Shown piece after piece: positions 35,676 to 44,464 of a stretch of DNA of 64,000 bases. Source of the stretch: JAMLJG01 sp035327585 (GTDB taxonomy: Bacteria > Verrucomicrobiota > Kiritimatiellia > CAIVKH01). The position numbers and the translations under genes are program-made. The stretch is from assembly GCA_035327585.1 (NCBI GenBank), contig DAOLDD010000007.1, positions 79,114-143,113 of the forward strand, given 5' to 3'. The notes beneath the pieces were generated by a model that was given only the letters and a program-made list of their open reading frames with translations, made no database searches and was not told the DNA's origin. Every line of letters begins with the position of its first letter. Positions within the stretch are counted from its first letter, which is position 1.

Positions 35676-35743
35676 GTTTCTTCCTCCCAGGGCCGGGAGT
35701 GAGCCGGCCCGTATGGTGTTTGTTTTTCCGAACGGCGCGGCGG

Positions 35744-36370
35744 CTACTTGGAGTACAACTCGACGACCAGCTGCTCATTGACCGCCGGGGCGATCTCATC
35801 GCGGCTGGGCACCTTGACGACCGTGCCTTCGAAATTGGTTTTGTTCAGCTGCAGCCAGGGCACGACGCCGCGGCTCTCCGCGGTGTCCATCCACTGGCCG
35901 GAATACTGGCGGCTCTGCGCGCGGTCGCGCACGCGGACCACGTCGCCTTCCTTGCAGATGGCGGACGGGATGTCGACCTTGCGGCCATTCACTTCGATGT
36001 GGCCATGGGTGACGAACTGGCGGGCCGCTTTGCGGGACGGCGCGAAACCGAAGCGGTACACGAGATTGTCGAGGCGCAGCTCCAACATCTGGAGGAGCTT
36101 CTCGCCCGTGATGCCGCGGGCCTGCAACGCGCGGTGGAACAGGTTGCGGAATTGCGTTTCCTGCAGCCCGTAGGTGCGGCGGAGCTTCTGCTTCTCGCGC
36201 AACTGCGTGCCGTAGTCGGACATCTTGCTGCGGCGCTGGCCATGCTGGCCGGGCACCGGGGCGCCCTGCTCGATCGGGCACTTCGCCATGTAGCAGCGAT
36301 CGCCCTTCAAAAACAGTTTCTGCCCTTCACGGCGGCAGAGTTTGCACGAAGCTTCGGTATAACGACCCAT
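35744..36370 (-). CDS. rpsD: 30S ribosomal protein S4
   Basis: 208 residues. It opens with a zinc-binding Cys set (CKLCRREGQKLFLKGDRCYMAKC), followed by the S4 RNA-binding domain RLDNLVYRFGFAPSRKAARQFVTHGHIEVNG. S4 initiates 30S assembly and in several bacteria represses its own operon. It sits 12 bases after rpsK. Confidence 0.98.
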   Translation of the reverse strand: MGRYTEASCKLCRREGQKLFLKGDRCYMAKCPIEQGAPVPGQHGQRRSKMSDYGTQLREKQKLRRTYGLQETQFRNLFHRALQARGITGEKLLQMLELRLDNLVYRFGFAPSRKAARQFVTHGHIEVNGRKVDIPSAICKEGDVVRVRDRAQSRQYSGQWMDTAESRGVVPWLQLNKTNFEGTVVKVPSRDEIAPAVNEQLVVELYSK

Positions 36371-36382
36371 GGTGGCTCCTGA

Positions 36383-36883
36383 TCAGACGCGGCGACGTTT
36401 CGGCGCCCGGCAGCCGTTGTGCGGCATGGGCGTTACGTCTTTGATGGATGTGACGGTGAGGCCGGCGGCCTGCAGGGCGCGAATGGCGGATTCACGGCCG
36501 GCGCCCGGGCCCTGCACCCGGACTTCGACCTCTTGCAAACCGTGGTTGATGGCCTGGCGCGCGGCGTCCTGGGAGGCCATCGTGGCGGCGAACGCGGTGC
36601 TCTTGCGCGAGCCCTTGAAACCACTGCGGCCCGCGGTGCTCCACGAAATGACCGCACCGCGCATGTCGGTGATGGAAACCATCGTATTGTTGAAGGTTGC
36701 GATGATGTGCACGATCCCGACCGGCACGTGCTTCGCACCCTTGATCTTGACCTTCTTGACCGGCTTGGACTCGTCGCCCGCCATGACATCGGCGGCGGTC
36801 GTGGGCACGGCTTCGGCCGGCTTGGCGGCTTCGGCAGCCGGCGCGGCGGCTTTGGCCTTTTTCTCTTCTTTTTCTTCGCTCAT
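36383..36883 (-). CDS. rpsK: 30S ribosomal protein S11 with N-terminal extension
   Basis: 166 residues against about 129 in E. coli. The S11 core starts near HVPVGIVHIIATFNNTMVSITD and ends TPMPHNGCRAPKRRRV. It is preceded by about 45 residues rich in Ala, Lys and Glu (EEKEEKKAKAAAPAAEAAK), probably disordered. S11 forms part of the platform and the mRNA exit site. It lies 33 bases after rpsM. Confidence 0.97.
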   Translation of the reverse strand: MSEEKEEKKAKAAAPAAEAAKPAEAVPTTAADVMAGDESKPVKKVKIKGAKHVPVGIVHIIATFNNTMVSITDMRGAVISWSTAGRSGFKGSRKSTAFAATMASQDAARQAINHGLQEVEVRVQGPGAGRESAIRALQAAGLTVTSIKDVTPMPHNGCRAPKRRRV

Positions 36884-36916
36884 CGATTCAATTCCTTGTC
36901 AACCGGTTCGGTTGGA

Positions 36917-37306
36917 TTACTTGGCCGCGGTCCGGGCTTCCTTGCCGCGGACGGCGCCAACCGTCTTGCGCGGACCCTTGCGGGTGCGGGCGTTGGTGCT
37001 GGTGCGCTGGCCGCGGACCGGCAACCCCTTGCGGTGACGCGAGCCGCGGTAGCTGTTGATCGCGATCAGGCGGCGAATGTTCGAGGCCACTTCGCGGCGC
37101 AGATCGCCTTCCAGCCGGAACTCGCCCAGCGCCTTCGAGATGTTGGCCGTCTCTTCGTCGGTCAAATCGTCGGCTTTTTTCAGCGGATCAATTCCCAGCT
37201 TCTCCACCAGCAGGCGGGACCGGGCCGGACCGATGCCGTGGATATAGCGCAAGGCATACTCCACCCGCTTCTTGCCCGGAACATCAACACCCAGAATACG
37301 CGGCAT
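36917..37306 (-). CDS. rpsM: 30S ribosomal protein S13
   Basis: 129 residues. MPRILGVDVPGKKRVEYALRYIHGIG and the basic tail RGQRTSTNARTRKGPRKTVG are diagnostic. S13 contacts the head and P-site tRNA. GGAGAG precedes the ATG. It follows rpmJ by 17 bases. Confidence 0.98.
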   Translation of the reverse strand: MPRILGVDVPGKKRVEYALRYIHGIGPARSRLLVEKLGIDPLKKADDLTDEETANISKALGEFRLEGDLRREVASNIRRLIAINSYRGSRHRKGLPVRGQRTSTNARTRKGPRKTVGAVRGKEARTAAK

Positions 37307-37323
37307 ATCGCTCTCCTAAAAAA

Positions 37324-37437
37324 TCAACCCTGGCGCTGTTTGTGGCGGGGGTTGGTGCAAATGACACGCACCACGCCCTTGCGCCGGATTACCTTGCAGC
37401 GCTCGCAAATTCGACGAACCGACGTTCTAACTTTCAT
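37324..37437 (-). CDS. rpmJ: 50S ribosomal protein L36
   Basis: A 37-residue gene read directly from the minus strand. It begins MKVRTSVRRICERCKVIRR and ends NPRHKQRQG. The CxxC pair plus a later Cys and His form the L36 zinc ribbon (C+ form). It overlaps the end of infA by 11 bases in another frame and stops 17 bases before rpsM. The infA-rpmJ-rpsM order is standard. Confidence 0.96.
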   Translation of the reverse strand: MKVRTSVRRICERCKVIRRKGVVRVICTNPRHKQRQG

Positions 37438-37681
37438 GGCCCAAAATTTCCGTTTCCGTGTCCACTATTTTGCCTACCGACATATCGTAGGGAGACAGGC
37501 GAACCCGCACCCGGTCGCCCGGCCGCAAATCCGAATCCATCGCCCCGCCCGGAGGCCGGTACGCCACTATTTCATGCCCATTATCGAGCTGTGCGCGAAA
37601 AGCCCGCGTGTGTAACACAGCGTCAACGCGCGCGTCCAGCACAATTGTCTCTTCTTTTCCGTTTTCTTTTTCCCGCTCCAT
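37427..37681 (-). CDS. infA: Translation initiation factor IF-1
   Basis: 84 residues, an S1-like OB fold. The segment VDAVLHTRAFRAQLDNGHEIVAY and the end GDRVRVRLSPYDMSVGKIV match IF-1, but the usual IPGKMRMNYI stretch is replaced by PPGGAMDSDLR and the tail is longer (DTETEILGHES). IF-1 binds the 30S A site during initiation. Its position between map and rpmJ supports the assignment despite divergence. Confidence 0.92.
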   Translation of the reverse strand: MEREKENGKEETIVLDARVDAVLHTRAFRAQLDNGHEIVAYRPPGGAMDSDLRPGDRVRVRLSPYDMSVGKIVDTETEILGHES

Positions 37682-37711
37682 GTTCCCGCGCGACCCCGCC
37701 TTCCGACAGGG

Positions 37712-38476
37712 CTATTTCACCGCCGGCGCCGGGGCCCGTGTCAGGATCTCCGCATATCCATCCATCACCGCCACCGTGTGCTCGACGTGAGCCGAGGGAA
37801 GGCGATCCAGCGTGGTCACCGTCCACCCATCCGACAACACCTCAACATCGGCTCCACCCAAATTCACCATCGGCTCGATTGCCAGCGTCATGCCCGCCTT
37901 CAATTTCGGACCCCGTCCCGGGGGGCCGTAATTGGGGATCTGCGGCTCTTCATGCATGCTGCGCCCCACCCCGTGCCCGACGAACTCGCGGACCACGGAG
38001 AAGCCGGCTTGTACGACGGTCTGCTCGATCGCGTTCGAAACGTCCGACAGGCGTCCCCCCGCCACCGCGCGCGCAATACCTTTTTCCAGCGCCTCTTCCG
38101 CGACCCGCACCAGGCGGACCAGCTTCGGATCGGTCACGCCGACCATCACCGTGGTCGCCGTGTCGCCAATAAATCCTTCAAAGATCACGCCCACATCCAC
38201 GCTCACCAGATCGCCGACCTGGATGCGCTGGGGACCGGGAATTCCATGCACCACCACATTGTTCACCGAGGTGCAGATGTGCCCCGGGAACCCGCGATAG
38301 CCGAAGAAGGCACTCCGTGCGCCGACCTTCGCCATCATCTCGCGCGCGTAATCGTCAAGCTCAGCCGTGGACACGCCCGGCGCCATCTTCCGCGCCAGTT
38401 CCTCCCGGATTCGGGCCGCCACCTGGCCGCTGGCGCGCATGCGCTCCAGTTCTTCCGGCGTCTTGATGATGATCAT
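37712..38476 (-). CDS. map: Methionine aminopeptidase, type I
   Basis: 254 residues with the pita-bread fold ligands. Asp residues lie in SVDVGVIFEGFIGDTATT, His in REFVGHGVGRSMHEEP, and Glu in AIEPMVN and VEHTVAV. It removes initiator Met from nascent proteins using two divalent metals. Its ATG overlaps the adk stop by 4 bases. Confidence 0.97.
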   Translation of the reverse strand: MIIIKTPEELERMRASGQVAARIREELARKMAPGVSTAELDDYAREMMAKVGARSAFFGYRGFPGHICTSVNNVVVHGIPGPQRIQVGDLVSVDVGVIFEGFIGDTATTVMVGVTDPKLVRLVRVAEEALEKGIARAVAGGRLSDVSNAIEQTVVQAGFSVVREFVGHGVGRSMHEEPQIPNYGPPGRGPKLKAGMTLAIEPMVNLGGADVEVLSDGWTVTTLDRLPSAHVEHTVAVMDGYAEILTRAPAPAVK

Positions 38477-39126
38477 CCTGACGCCTGGTTCAACTGCTTC
38501 ACAATCTGCTCTTCCGTCTCCAGGCGGTCGCGCGCGTCCACCATCACATACAAATTCTTGCGCTGGTAGTACTCCACCAGCGGAGCGGTTTCGCGCTCGA
38601 AGACATCCAGCCGGTTGGCCACCGTCACCTCGTTATCGTCGGCCCGCTGGTAAACCTCGCCCCCGCACACGTCGCACACATTGTCGACCTTCGGGCGCAT
38701 GCCCACGAGGTTGTAGACCGCGCCGCACTGGCGGCAGACGCGGCGGTTCGAAATCCGGCGGATAATCAGGTCGCGCGGCGCGTCCAGCATGAAGACGTGC
38801 GTCAGCATTCCGCCGCATTCGGCCAGCATGCCGTCCAGCAGCTCCGCCTGGCGCACATTGCGGGGGAACCCATCAAACATATAGCAATCATCGGCGCCGC
38901 CGGCCTGGAGGCGTTCGCGCACGAGCCGGATGATCACATCATCCGGAACCAGCTCGCCCCGCTCCATGAAGCTCTTGGCTTCACGGCCCACGGTCGTTCC
39001 GGCGCGGATCGCTTCACGCAGCATGTCGCCGGTGGAAATGTGGACGATGCCGATCTGGCGCTTGAGATCCTCGGCCACGGTGCCCTTGCCCGCTCCCGGC
39101 GCGCCCAACAGGATGATCGCTTTCAT
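38473..39126 (-). CDS. adk: Adenylate kinase
   Basis: 217 residues. The P-loop is LLGAPGAGKGT, the NMP-binding region is STGDMLREAI, and the LID is of the long zinc type with four Cys (CRQCGAVYN and CDVCGGEV). It interconverts 2 ADP with ATP and AMP. It lies 9 bases after secY and overlaps map, a common secY-adk-map arrangement. Confidence 0.98.
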   Translation of the reverse strand: MKAIILLGAPGAGKGTVAEDLKRQIGIVHISTGDMLREAIRAGTTVGREAKSFMERGELVPDDVIIRLVRERLQAGGADDCYMFDGFPRNVRQAELLDGMLAECGGMLTHVFMLDAPRDLIIRRISNRRVCRQCGAVYNLVGMRPKVDNVCDVCGGEVYQRADDNEVTVANRLDVFERETAPLVEYYQRKNLYVMVDARDRLETEEQIVKQLNQASG

Positions 39127-39135
39127 CGCCGTCTC

Positions 39136-40485
39136 CTATTTCGCGCGCCCGCGAAGGCGCCCCTTCTTCAGGAATCCGTCGTAATAGCGCATGACAAGGT
39201 GCGACTCAATCTGCCGCATCGTATCGAGCATCACGCCGACCGTGATGAGCATGCTGGTGCCACCGAAAAAGTGCGCGACGATCCAGGGAATGCGGAACTG
39301 CTGCGCGAGCACCGTCGGCAGCACCGCGATCACGGCCAGGAAGATCGCGCCGGCGAGCGTGATCCGCGTCATCGTGCGGTCCAGGAATTCCGCCGTCGGC
39401 TTGCCGGGGCGGATGCCGGGGACATAGCCGCCGTACTTCTTGAGGTCATCCGCGATCTGGATCGGGTTGAACTGCGTGGCCACCCAGAAGTAGGAGAAGA
39501 ACAGAATCAGGATCGCGAACAGCAGGTTGTGCGTGAACGTGCCGTAGTTCAGCGCCGCGGCGAGCTGCTGGAAAAACGCACCGGGGATCATCCCGAAAAT
39601 CTTGGTCGGGAACATCAGGATCGCCTGCGCGAAGATGATCGGCATGACGCCGGAATAGTTCACGCGCAGCGGCATGTAGGTGCTCTGCCCGCCGTACACC
39701 TTGCGACCCACGACGCGCTTCGCGTACTGCACCGGGATCTTGCGCTGCGCCTGCGTCACCGCGACCACCGCCGCGATAACGAAGAAAATCATGATGAGCA
39801 GCCCGATCAGGTGGAACGCGCCGAACTGCGCGATGCCGTCGATCGGCTTGAACATGTTGATCGTTGCGCCAATCGCACCGGGCAACTGGCTCACGATGCC
39901 CACGGTGATGATGATGGACATGCCGTTGCCGATGCCGCGCTCGGTGACCTGCTCGCCCAGCCACATCAAGAGCAGCGTGCCGGTCGTCATCGTCAACACC
40001 GCCATCAGGCGGAATCCCCACCCCTTCACGATCACGATGTCCTGGGTGATGCCGAGTGCGCCGGGATTCTCCAGCGTCACCGCCATCGCATACCCCTGAA
40101 CGATGCACAGCAGCACGGTCAGGTAGCGGGTGTATTGGGTGATCTTCTGGCGGCCGGTATCGCCCTCGCGCGCCAGACGCTCCAGCGCAGGCACCACGGC
40201 GGTCATCAATTGGAGAATGATCGACGCGCTGATGTAGGGCATCACGCCCAGGGCGCCGACCGCGCAGTTCTCCAGTGCGCCGCCGCTGAACAGGTCGAAG
40301 AGCCCGACGAAACTGCCGCCCGCCATCGAGCGCACCGAGGCCATGAAGGCCTGCAGGGCGGCCGCGTCCACGCCCGGCGTGGGCACCGCCGCGATCAGGC
40401 GGCAGATGAACACGATGCCGAAGGTGAACAAGATGCGCTGCCGGAGTTCCGGGATGCGCATGCTATTGGAGAAGGCGGAAAGCAT
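39136..40485 (-). CDS. secY: Preprotein translocase subunit SecY
   Basis: 449 residues with ten predicted membrane helices. The start MLSAFSNSMRIPELRQRILFTFG and the plug-region PTPGVD are typical, as are MPYISASIILQLM and KYGGYVPGIRPGKPT. SecY forms the protein-conducting channel with SecE, which is encoded at the far end of this superoperon. The start at 40485 lies 16 bases after rplO. Confidence 0.98.
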   Translation of the reverse strand: MLSAFSNSMRIPELRQRILFTFGIVFICRLIAAVPTPGVDAAALQAFMASVRSMAGGSFVGLFDLFSGGALENCAVGALGVMPYISASIILQLMTAVVPALERLAREGDTGRQKITQYTRYLTVLLCIVQGYAMAVTLENPGALGITQDIVIVKGWGFRLMAVLTMTTGTLLLMWLGEQVTERGIGNGMSIIITVGIVSQLPGAIGATINMFKPIDGIAQFGAFHLIGLLIMIFFVIAAVVAVTQAQRKIPVQYAKRVVGRKVYGGQSTYMPLRVNYSGVMPIIFAQAILMFPTKIFGMIPGAFFQQLAAALNYGTFTHNLLFAILILFFSYFWVATQFNPIQIADDLKKYGGYVPGIRPGKPTAEFLDRTMTRITLAGAIFLAVIAVLPTVLAQQFRIPWIVAHFFGGTSMLITVGVMLDTMRQIESHLVMRYYDGFLKKGRLRGRAK

Positions 40486-40501
40486 GATCGTATACGGCGC
40501 G

Positions 40502-40945
40502 TCAGGCCACCACTTCGCAGGAGCCGCCCGCCGCTTCGATCTTCGACTTGGCCGTCGCGCTGAACGCGTGCGCCTTGACCTGGAGCGCGTGCTCCAGCGC
40601 GCCATCGCCCAGCACCTTGATCCGGGCGCGGGCGCCCGAGGAAAGGCCGACCGAACGGATGTCGTCCGGCGTCACCGCGGAACCCGCGGGGAACTGGCTC
40701 AACTGGTGCAGGTTGACCGCCGTGTAAATGATCTTCGTGGGATGATTGAAGCCGCGCTTCGGAATGCGGCGGATCAATTGCATCTGGCCGCCTTCAAAGG
40801 CGCCCTTGTACTTGTGGCCCGAGCGGCCGTACTGACCCTTGTGCCCGCGGCCCGAGGTCTTGCCGTGGCCGGACGATTCGCCGCAACCCACCCGTTTTTT
40901 GGGACGGATGGCGCCGGGATTGTTTTTCAATGAGTGGAGATTCAT
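40502..40945 (-). CDS. rplO: 50S ribosomal protein L15
   Basis: 147 residues. MNLHSLKNNPGAIRPKKRVGCGESSGHGKTSGRGHKG is the L15 signature. It follows rpsE by 11 bases; the L30 gene (rpmD) that normally lies between them is absent. The early start matches the family. Confidence 0.98.
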   Translation of the reverse strand: MNLHSLKNNPGAIRPKKRVGCGESSGHGKTSGRGHKGQYGRSGHKYKGAFEGGQMQLIRRIPKRGFNHPTKIIYTAVNLHQLSQFPAGSAVTPDDIRSVGLSSGARARIKVLGDGALEHALQVKAHAFSATAKSKIEAAGGSCEVVA

Positions 40946-40956
40946 ACGTTCACCTG

Positions 40957-41457
40957 TCAGGCCGCGTTTTCCTCGCGGCGCACGGCCAGCAACGCCTCGC
41001 GGGATTGCAGGCTTTGCAGCGCCTTCACCGTGGCGCGAATTACATTGAGTGGATTGGTGCTGCCCATCGACTTGGCCAGCACATCACGGATGCCCGACAA
41101 TTCAAGCACCGCGCGCATGCCGCCGCCGGCGATGACGCCGGTACCCGCGGACGCGGGGCGCATGAACACCTTCGCGCCGCCGAACCGGGTGATCACCTCG
41201 TGCGGAATGGTCCGGTCCTTCATCGTGACCGTGAACATGCTGCGTTTGGCCAGATCCGTGCCCTTGCGGATCGCGTCCGCGACTTCGTTGGCCTTGCCCA
41301 GCGCATAGCCGACGCGGCCATTGCGGTCGCCCACGACGATCAGGGCGCTGAAGCTGAAACGGCGGCCACCCTTGACCACCTTGGCGCACCGGTTGACATG
41401 GATCACGCGCTCTTCAATGCCGCCCTTATCGCCGCCTCTGGAATCTTTTTCTCTCAC
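40957..41457 (-). CDS. rpsE: 30S ribosomal protein S5
   Basis: 166 residues. The dsRNA-binding-like N-domain is VIHVNRCAKVVKGGRRFSFSALIVVGD and the C-domain includes PASAGTGVIAGGGMRAVLELSGI. S5 works with S4 in decoding fidelity. It follows rplR by 12 bases. Confidence 0.98.
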   Translation of the reverse strand: MREKDSRGGDKGGIEERVIHVNRCAKVVKGGRRFSFSALIVVGDRNGRVGYALGKANEVADAIRKGTDLAKRSMFTVTMKDRTIPHEVITRFGGAKVFMRPASAGTGVIAGGGMRAVLELSGIRDVLAKSMGSTNPLNVIRATVKALQSLQSREALLAVRREENAA

Positions 41458-41469
41458 AGATGATCTCCG

Positions 41470-41826
41470 CTAGAATTTCAGACCGGCTTCGCGTGCCGCA
41501 TCCGCCAATACCTTGATGCGTCCGCCGTAGGTGAATCCACCCCGGTCGAACACCACTTCCTTGATGCCCTTGTCGATGGCGGCCTGTGCCGCCATCTGGC
41601 CGAGCTTTTTCGCCGTCTCGGCGTTGTTTTTCGCCGCGCCAATCGATTCGCTCTGCGTCGAACACTGCGCGATCGTGCGCGAGGCGCCGTCGTCGATAAA
41701 CTGCACGTAGAGGTGCCGGTTCGACAGGAACACGCTCATGCGCGGGCGCTCCGCCGTGCCGGCGATCTTCTTGCGCAGGCGCAGGTGCCGCCGCTCGCGG
41801 TACTCTTTTTTCGTATGAACCTTCAT
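41470..41826 (-). CDS. rplR: 50S ribosomal protein L18
   Basis: 118 residues. RHLRLRKKIAGTAERPRMSVFLSNRHLYVQFIDD and the end FDRGGFTYGGRIKVLADAAREAGLKF are diagnostic. L18 bridges 5S rRNA to the 50S subunit. Two bases separate it from rplF. Confidence 0.98.
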   Translation of the reverse strand: MKVHTKKEYRERRHLRLRKKIAGTAERPRMSVFLSNRHLYVQFIDDGASRTIAQCSTQSESIGAAKNNAETAKKLGQMAAQAAIDKGIKEVVFDRGGFTYGGRIKVLADAAREAGLKF

Positions 41827-41828
41827 GA

Positions 41829-42365
41829 CTATGCCACCGCCTTGCCGGCCTTGCGCCGAACATGTTCACCCTTGTATCGGACGCCCTTGCCCTTGTACGG
41901 CTCCGCCGGGAAATATCCGCGGATGCGCGCCGCCGTCTCGCCGACGAGGTGCTTGTCCGCGCCCGTCAGCGTGATGGACGTGCCGTCCGCCACCTTGGCC
42001 GTGATGCCGGTCGGGACCTGAAATTCAATGGGGTGCGAGAAGCCGAGCGCGAGCACGAGCTTCTGGCCCTGCTGCTGGCAACGGAAGCCGACGCCCTGAA
42101 TTTCCAATTCCTTCACGAACGGCGTCGCGAGGCCCGTCACCATGTTGGCGATCAGGCTGCGTGTCGTGCCGTGCAGGGCGTTCAGCACCTTGTCCTCGCG
42201 CGTCGCGTTGACCGTGATGGTGGCGCCCTCCACCTTGACGTCGAGCCCGCTCGGGATGCGCACTGCGAGTTCGCCGGCCGGGCCCTTACCCTTCGCCAGC
42301 GAGCCTTCGACCGTCAGGGTCACGCCCTTGGGCAGATCAATGGGTTTCTTGCCAATACGAGACAT
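41829..42365 (-). CDS. rplF: 50S ribosomal protein L6
   Basis: 178 residues. MSRIGKKPIDLPKGV opens the protein and EPYKGKGVRYKGEHVRRKAGK closes it. L6 lies near the sarcin-ricin loop and the factor-binding site. The ATG at 42365 is 4 bases after rpsH. Confidence 0.98.
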   Translation of the reverse strand: MSRIGKKPIDLPKGVTLTVEGSLAKGKGPAGELAVRIPSGLDVKVEGATITVNATREDKVLNALHGTTRSLIANMVTGLATPFVKELEIQGVGFRCQQQGQKLVLALGFSHPIEFQVPTGITAKVADGTSITLTGADKHLVGETAARIRGYFPAEPYKGKGVRYKGEHVRRKAGKAVA

Positions 42366-42369
42366 ATCA

Positions 42370-42765
42370 TCACCAGATGTAACAAAGCACTTCACCGCCG
42401 ACGCCCGTCTTGCGGGCTTCGTGGTCCGTCAACACGCCGCGGGAGGTGCTCAGGATGGCAATGCCCGTCCCGCCCACCACGCGCGGCACCTTCTCCACCG
42501 GCACATACCGGCGCAGCCCGGGCTTGCTCACCCGGCGGAGTCCGCGGATCACCGGCTCGTCGCCCCGGTACCGGAGGCGAAGACGCAAACTCTTGCGCAC
42601 CCCCTCCTTCTCCGCGTCAAAATCAGCAATATAGCCTTCGCTCTTCAGGATGCGGGCGATCTCCCCCTTCAGGCGGGAGTGCGGCATCGCCACGTTGGCC
42701 GCGCGGGCGCGGCTCGCGTTGCGAATTCGGGTCAGCATATCGGCAATGGGGTCGCTCAAACTCAT
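42370..42765 (-). CDS. rpsH: 30S ribosomal protein S8
   Basis: 131 residues. SLSDPIADMLTRIRNASRARA and the C-terminal GTGIAILSTSRGVLTDHEARKTGVGGEVLCYIW identify S8, which nucleates the central domain of 16S rRNA and represses the spc operon in E. coli. The start at 42765 is chosen from family length; the frame extends further upstream. Confidence 0.98.
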   Translation of the reverse strand: MSLSDPIADMLTRIRNASRARAANVAMPHSRLKGEIARILKSEGYIADFDAEKEGVRKSLRLRLRYRGDEPVIRGLRRVSKPGLRRYVPVEKVPRVVGGTGIAILSTSRGVLTDHEARKTGVGGEVLCYIW

Positions 42766-42776
42766 GTCAGTCCGTC

Positions 42777-42962
42777 CTACCAGCTCGCTTTGACCACGCC
42801 GGGAATCTTGCCCTGGGAGGCCAGCTCCCGGAAACAGATGCGGCACAAATTAAACTTGCGCATATAACCCCGCCGCCGGCCGCAGTTCTTGCAGCGGTGG
42901 TAGGCGCGCGACGAAAACTTCGGCGCGCGACTTGCTTTCACCATCCAGGAGATCTTAGCCAA
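42777..42962 (-). CDS. rpsZ: 30S ribosomal protein S14, zinc-binding type Z
   Basis: 61 residues, the short zinc form of S14 with CKNCGRRRGYMRKFNLCRICFRELA (two CxxC pairs). It belongs to the 30S head. It sits between rplE and rpsH, its normal place. Confidence 0.97.
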   Translation of the reverse strand: MAKISWMVKASRAPKFSSRAYHRCKNCGRRRGYMRKFNLCRICFRELASQGKIPGVVKASW

Positions 42963-42977
42963 CGACGTTCCTCCAAC

Positions 42978-43526
42978 CTACGCGGCCTGGTTTGTGGCGA
43001 ACGGCATGCCCAGCAATTTGAGCAGCTCGCGCGCCTCTTCATTGGTCCCGGCCGTGGTCACCAATGTGATATCCATCCCGTGCACCTTCTTGACCTGATC
43101 GGGGTCAATTTCCGGGAAAATCGTGTGCTCCTTGAGCCCGAGCGTGTAGCACCCGCGCCCGTCAAAACCCCGCGTGGGGATTCCGCGAAAGTCGCGAATG
43201 CGCGGCAGCGCCACGTTGATCAAGCGCTCGAGGAACTCATACATGCGGGCGCCGCGCAGCGTGACGCGCGCGCCGACCGGCTGGCCCTCGCGCAACTTGA
43301 AGTTCGCGATGCTCTTCTTGGATTTCGTGATCTGCGGACGCTGGCCCGTGATCCGGCCCAGGTCATCCACGAGCACCTTGAAGGTGTCCTTGTCCACCTG
43401 TGAGTTGATGCCCATGTTCACCACCACCTTCGTCAGGCGGGGGATTTGCATCACGTTGGCATAGCCCCGCGACTTCTGCAGCGCGGGCGCCAGCTCCTTG
43501 CGATATTTTTCCTGCAACTGTGCCAT
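42978..43526 (-). CDS. rplE: 50S ribosomal protein L5
   Basis: 182 residues. VMQIPRLTKVVVNMGINSQV, GQRPQITKSKKSIANFKLREG and the C-terminal HGMDITLVTTAGTNEEARELL are L5 signatures. L5 binds 5S rRNA with L18. It follows rplX by 20 bases. Confidence 0.98.
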   Translation of the reverse strand: MAQLQEKYRKELAPALQKSRGYANVMQIPRLTKVVVNMGINSQVDKDTFKVLVDDLGRITGQRPQITKSKKSIANFKLREGQPVGARVTLRGARMYEFLERLINVALPRIRDFRGIPTRGFDGRGCYTLGLKEHTIFPEIDPDQVKKVHGMDITLVTTAGTNEEARELLKLLGMPFATNQAA

Positions 43527-43546
43527 ATTCGTCTTCCCGGCCCCGC

Positions 43547-43813
43547 TCAGGCCTTGGCGCCGGCCTTCTTGGCCCGCGCTTCATCGAAACGGACGAGCTT
43601 GGAAACGGGCAGCGGCGCCTCTTTTTCCACGATCCCGCCCTGCGGATTGTCCTGCGTCTTGCGCATGTGGCGCTTGACGTGATTCACACCCTCGACGACC
43701 GCGAGGCGCGTCTGCGGATTGACCCGCAGCACCTTGCCGGTCTTGCCCTTGTGCTCGCCCGAACGGACAAACACAATGTCGTCGCGCTTCAAATGGGTCA
43801 CCCGGCTCATCAC
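43547..43813 (-). CDS. rplX: 50S ribosomal protein L24
   Basis: 88 residues with the KOW motif (DDIVFVRSGEHKGKTGKVLRV) and GVNHVKRHMRKTQDNPQGGIVEKEAP. L24 starts 50S assembly near the tunnel exit. Its ATGATG start overlaps the rplN stop by 4 bases. Confidence 0.97.
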   Translation of the reverse strand: MMSRVTHLKRDDIVFVRSGEHKGKTGKVLRVNPQTRLAVVEGVNHVKRHMRKTQDNPQGGIVEKEAPLPVSKLVRFDEARAKKAGAKA

Positions 43814-44175
43814 ACAACCTCCGGGGCCAGCGAAATGATCTTCATGTAATTCCGCTCGCGCAACTCGCGCGCGACGGGGCCGAAAATACGCGTGCCCTTC
43901 GGGTTGCGTTCGTCGTCCACAATCACCGCGGCGTTGTGGTCAAAACGGATCAGCGATCCATCCGCGCGGCGGATCGGCTGCTTGGTCCGCACGATGATCG
44001 CGTTGTGGACTTCGCCCTTCTTCACCATGCCGGTGGGGATCGCATCCTTCACCGCGACCTTGATGACGTCGCCAATGTGCGCGTACGGGCGATGCTGGCC
44101 CAGCACGTGGATGCACTGCAGGGACTTCGCGCCGCTGTTGTCGGCCGGGTCCAGTAATGTTTTCAGGGTAATCAT
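43810..44175 (-). CDS. rplN: 50S ribosomal protein L14
   Basis: 121 residues. MITLKTLLDPADNSGAKSLQCIHVLG and the end GTRIFGPVARELRERNYMKIISLAPEVV are nearly invariant in L14. It contributes to intersubunit bridges. The start at 44175 matches the family; the frame extends upstream into rpsQ. Confidence 0.98.
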   Translation of the reverse strand: MITLKTLLDPADNSGAKSLQCIHVLGQHRPYAHIGDVIKVAVKDAIPTGMVKKGEVHNAIIVRTKQPIRRADGSLIRFDHNAAVIVDDERNPKGTRIFGPVARELRERNYMKIISLAPEVV

Positions 44176-44185
44176 TTCATCAACC

Positions 44186-44464
44186 TCAAGCGGTCTTCTG
44201 GGCGCGCGCCAGCACTTCAACGAGGCGCCAACGCTTCAGGCGGCTCATCGGGCGGCATTCCTCGATGCGCACCGTGTCCCCCATCTTCGCCTCGCCCTTT
44301 TCGTCATGCGCATGGTATTTGCGGCTGACGGTGATTTCCTTGCCGTAGGAGGCGTGCCGGATGCGCCGGGTGACATTGACCACGAGGGTCTTCGCCGCCT
44401 TGTCGCTCACAACCGTCCCCTTCAATTCCTTCCGCACGCCGCGGTTTGCCTCTGCGTCGCTCAT
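44186..44464 (-). CDS. rpsQ: 30S ribosomal protein S17
   Basis: 92 residues, an OB fold: ELKGTVVSDKAAKTLVVNVTRRIRHASYGKEI followed by MGDTVRIEECRPMSRLKRWRLVEVL. It overlaps rpmC by 4 bases. Confidence 0.97.
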   Translation of the reverse strand: MSDAEANRGVRKELKGTVVSDKAAKTLVVNVTRRIRHASYGKEITVSRKYHAHDEKGEAKMGDTVRIEECRPMSRLKRWRLVEVLARAQKTA

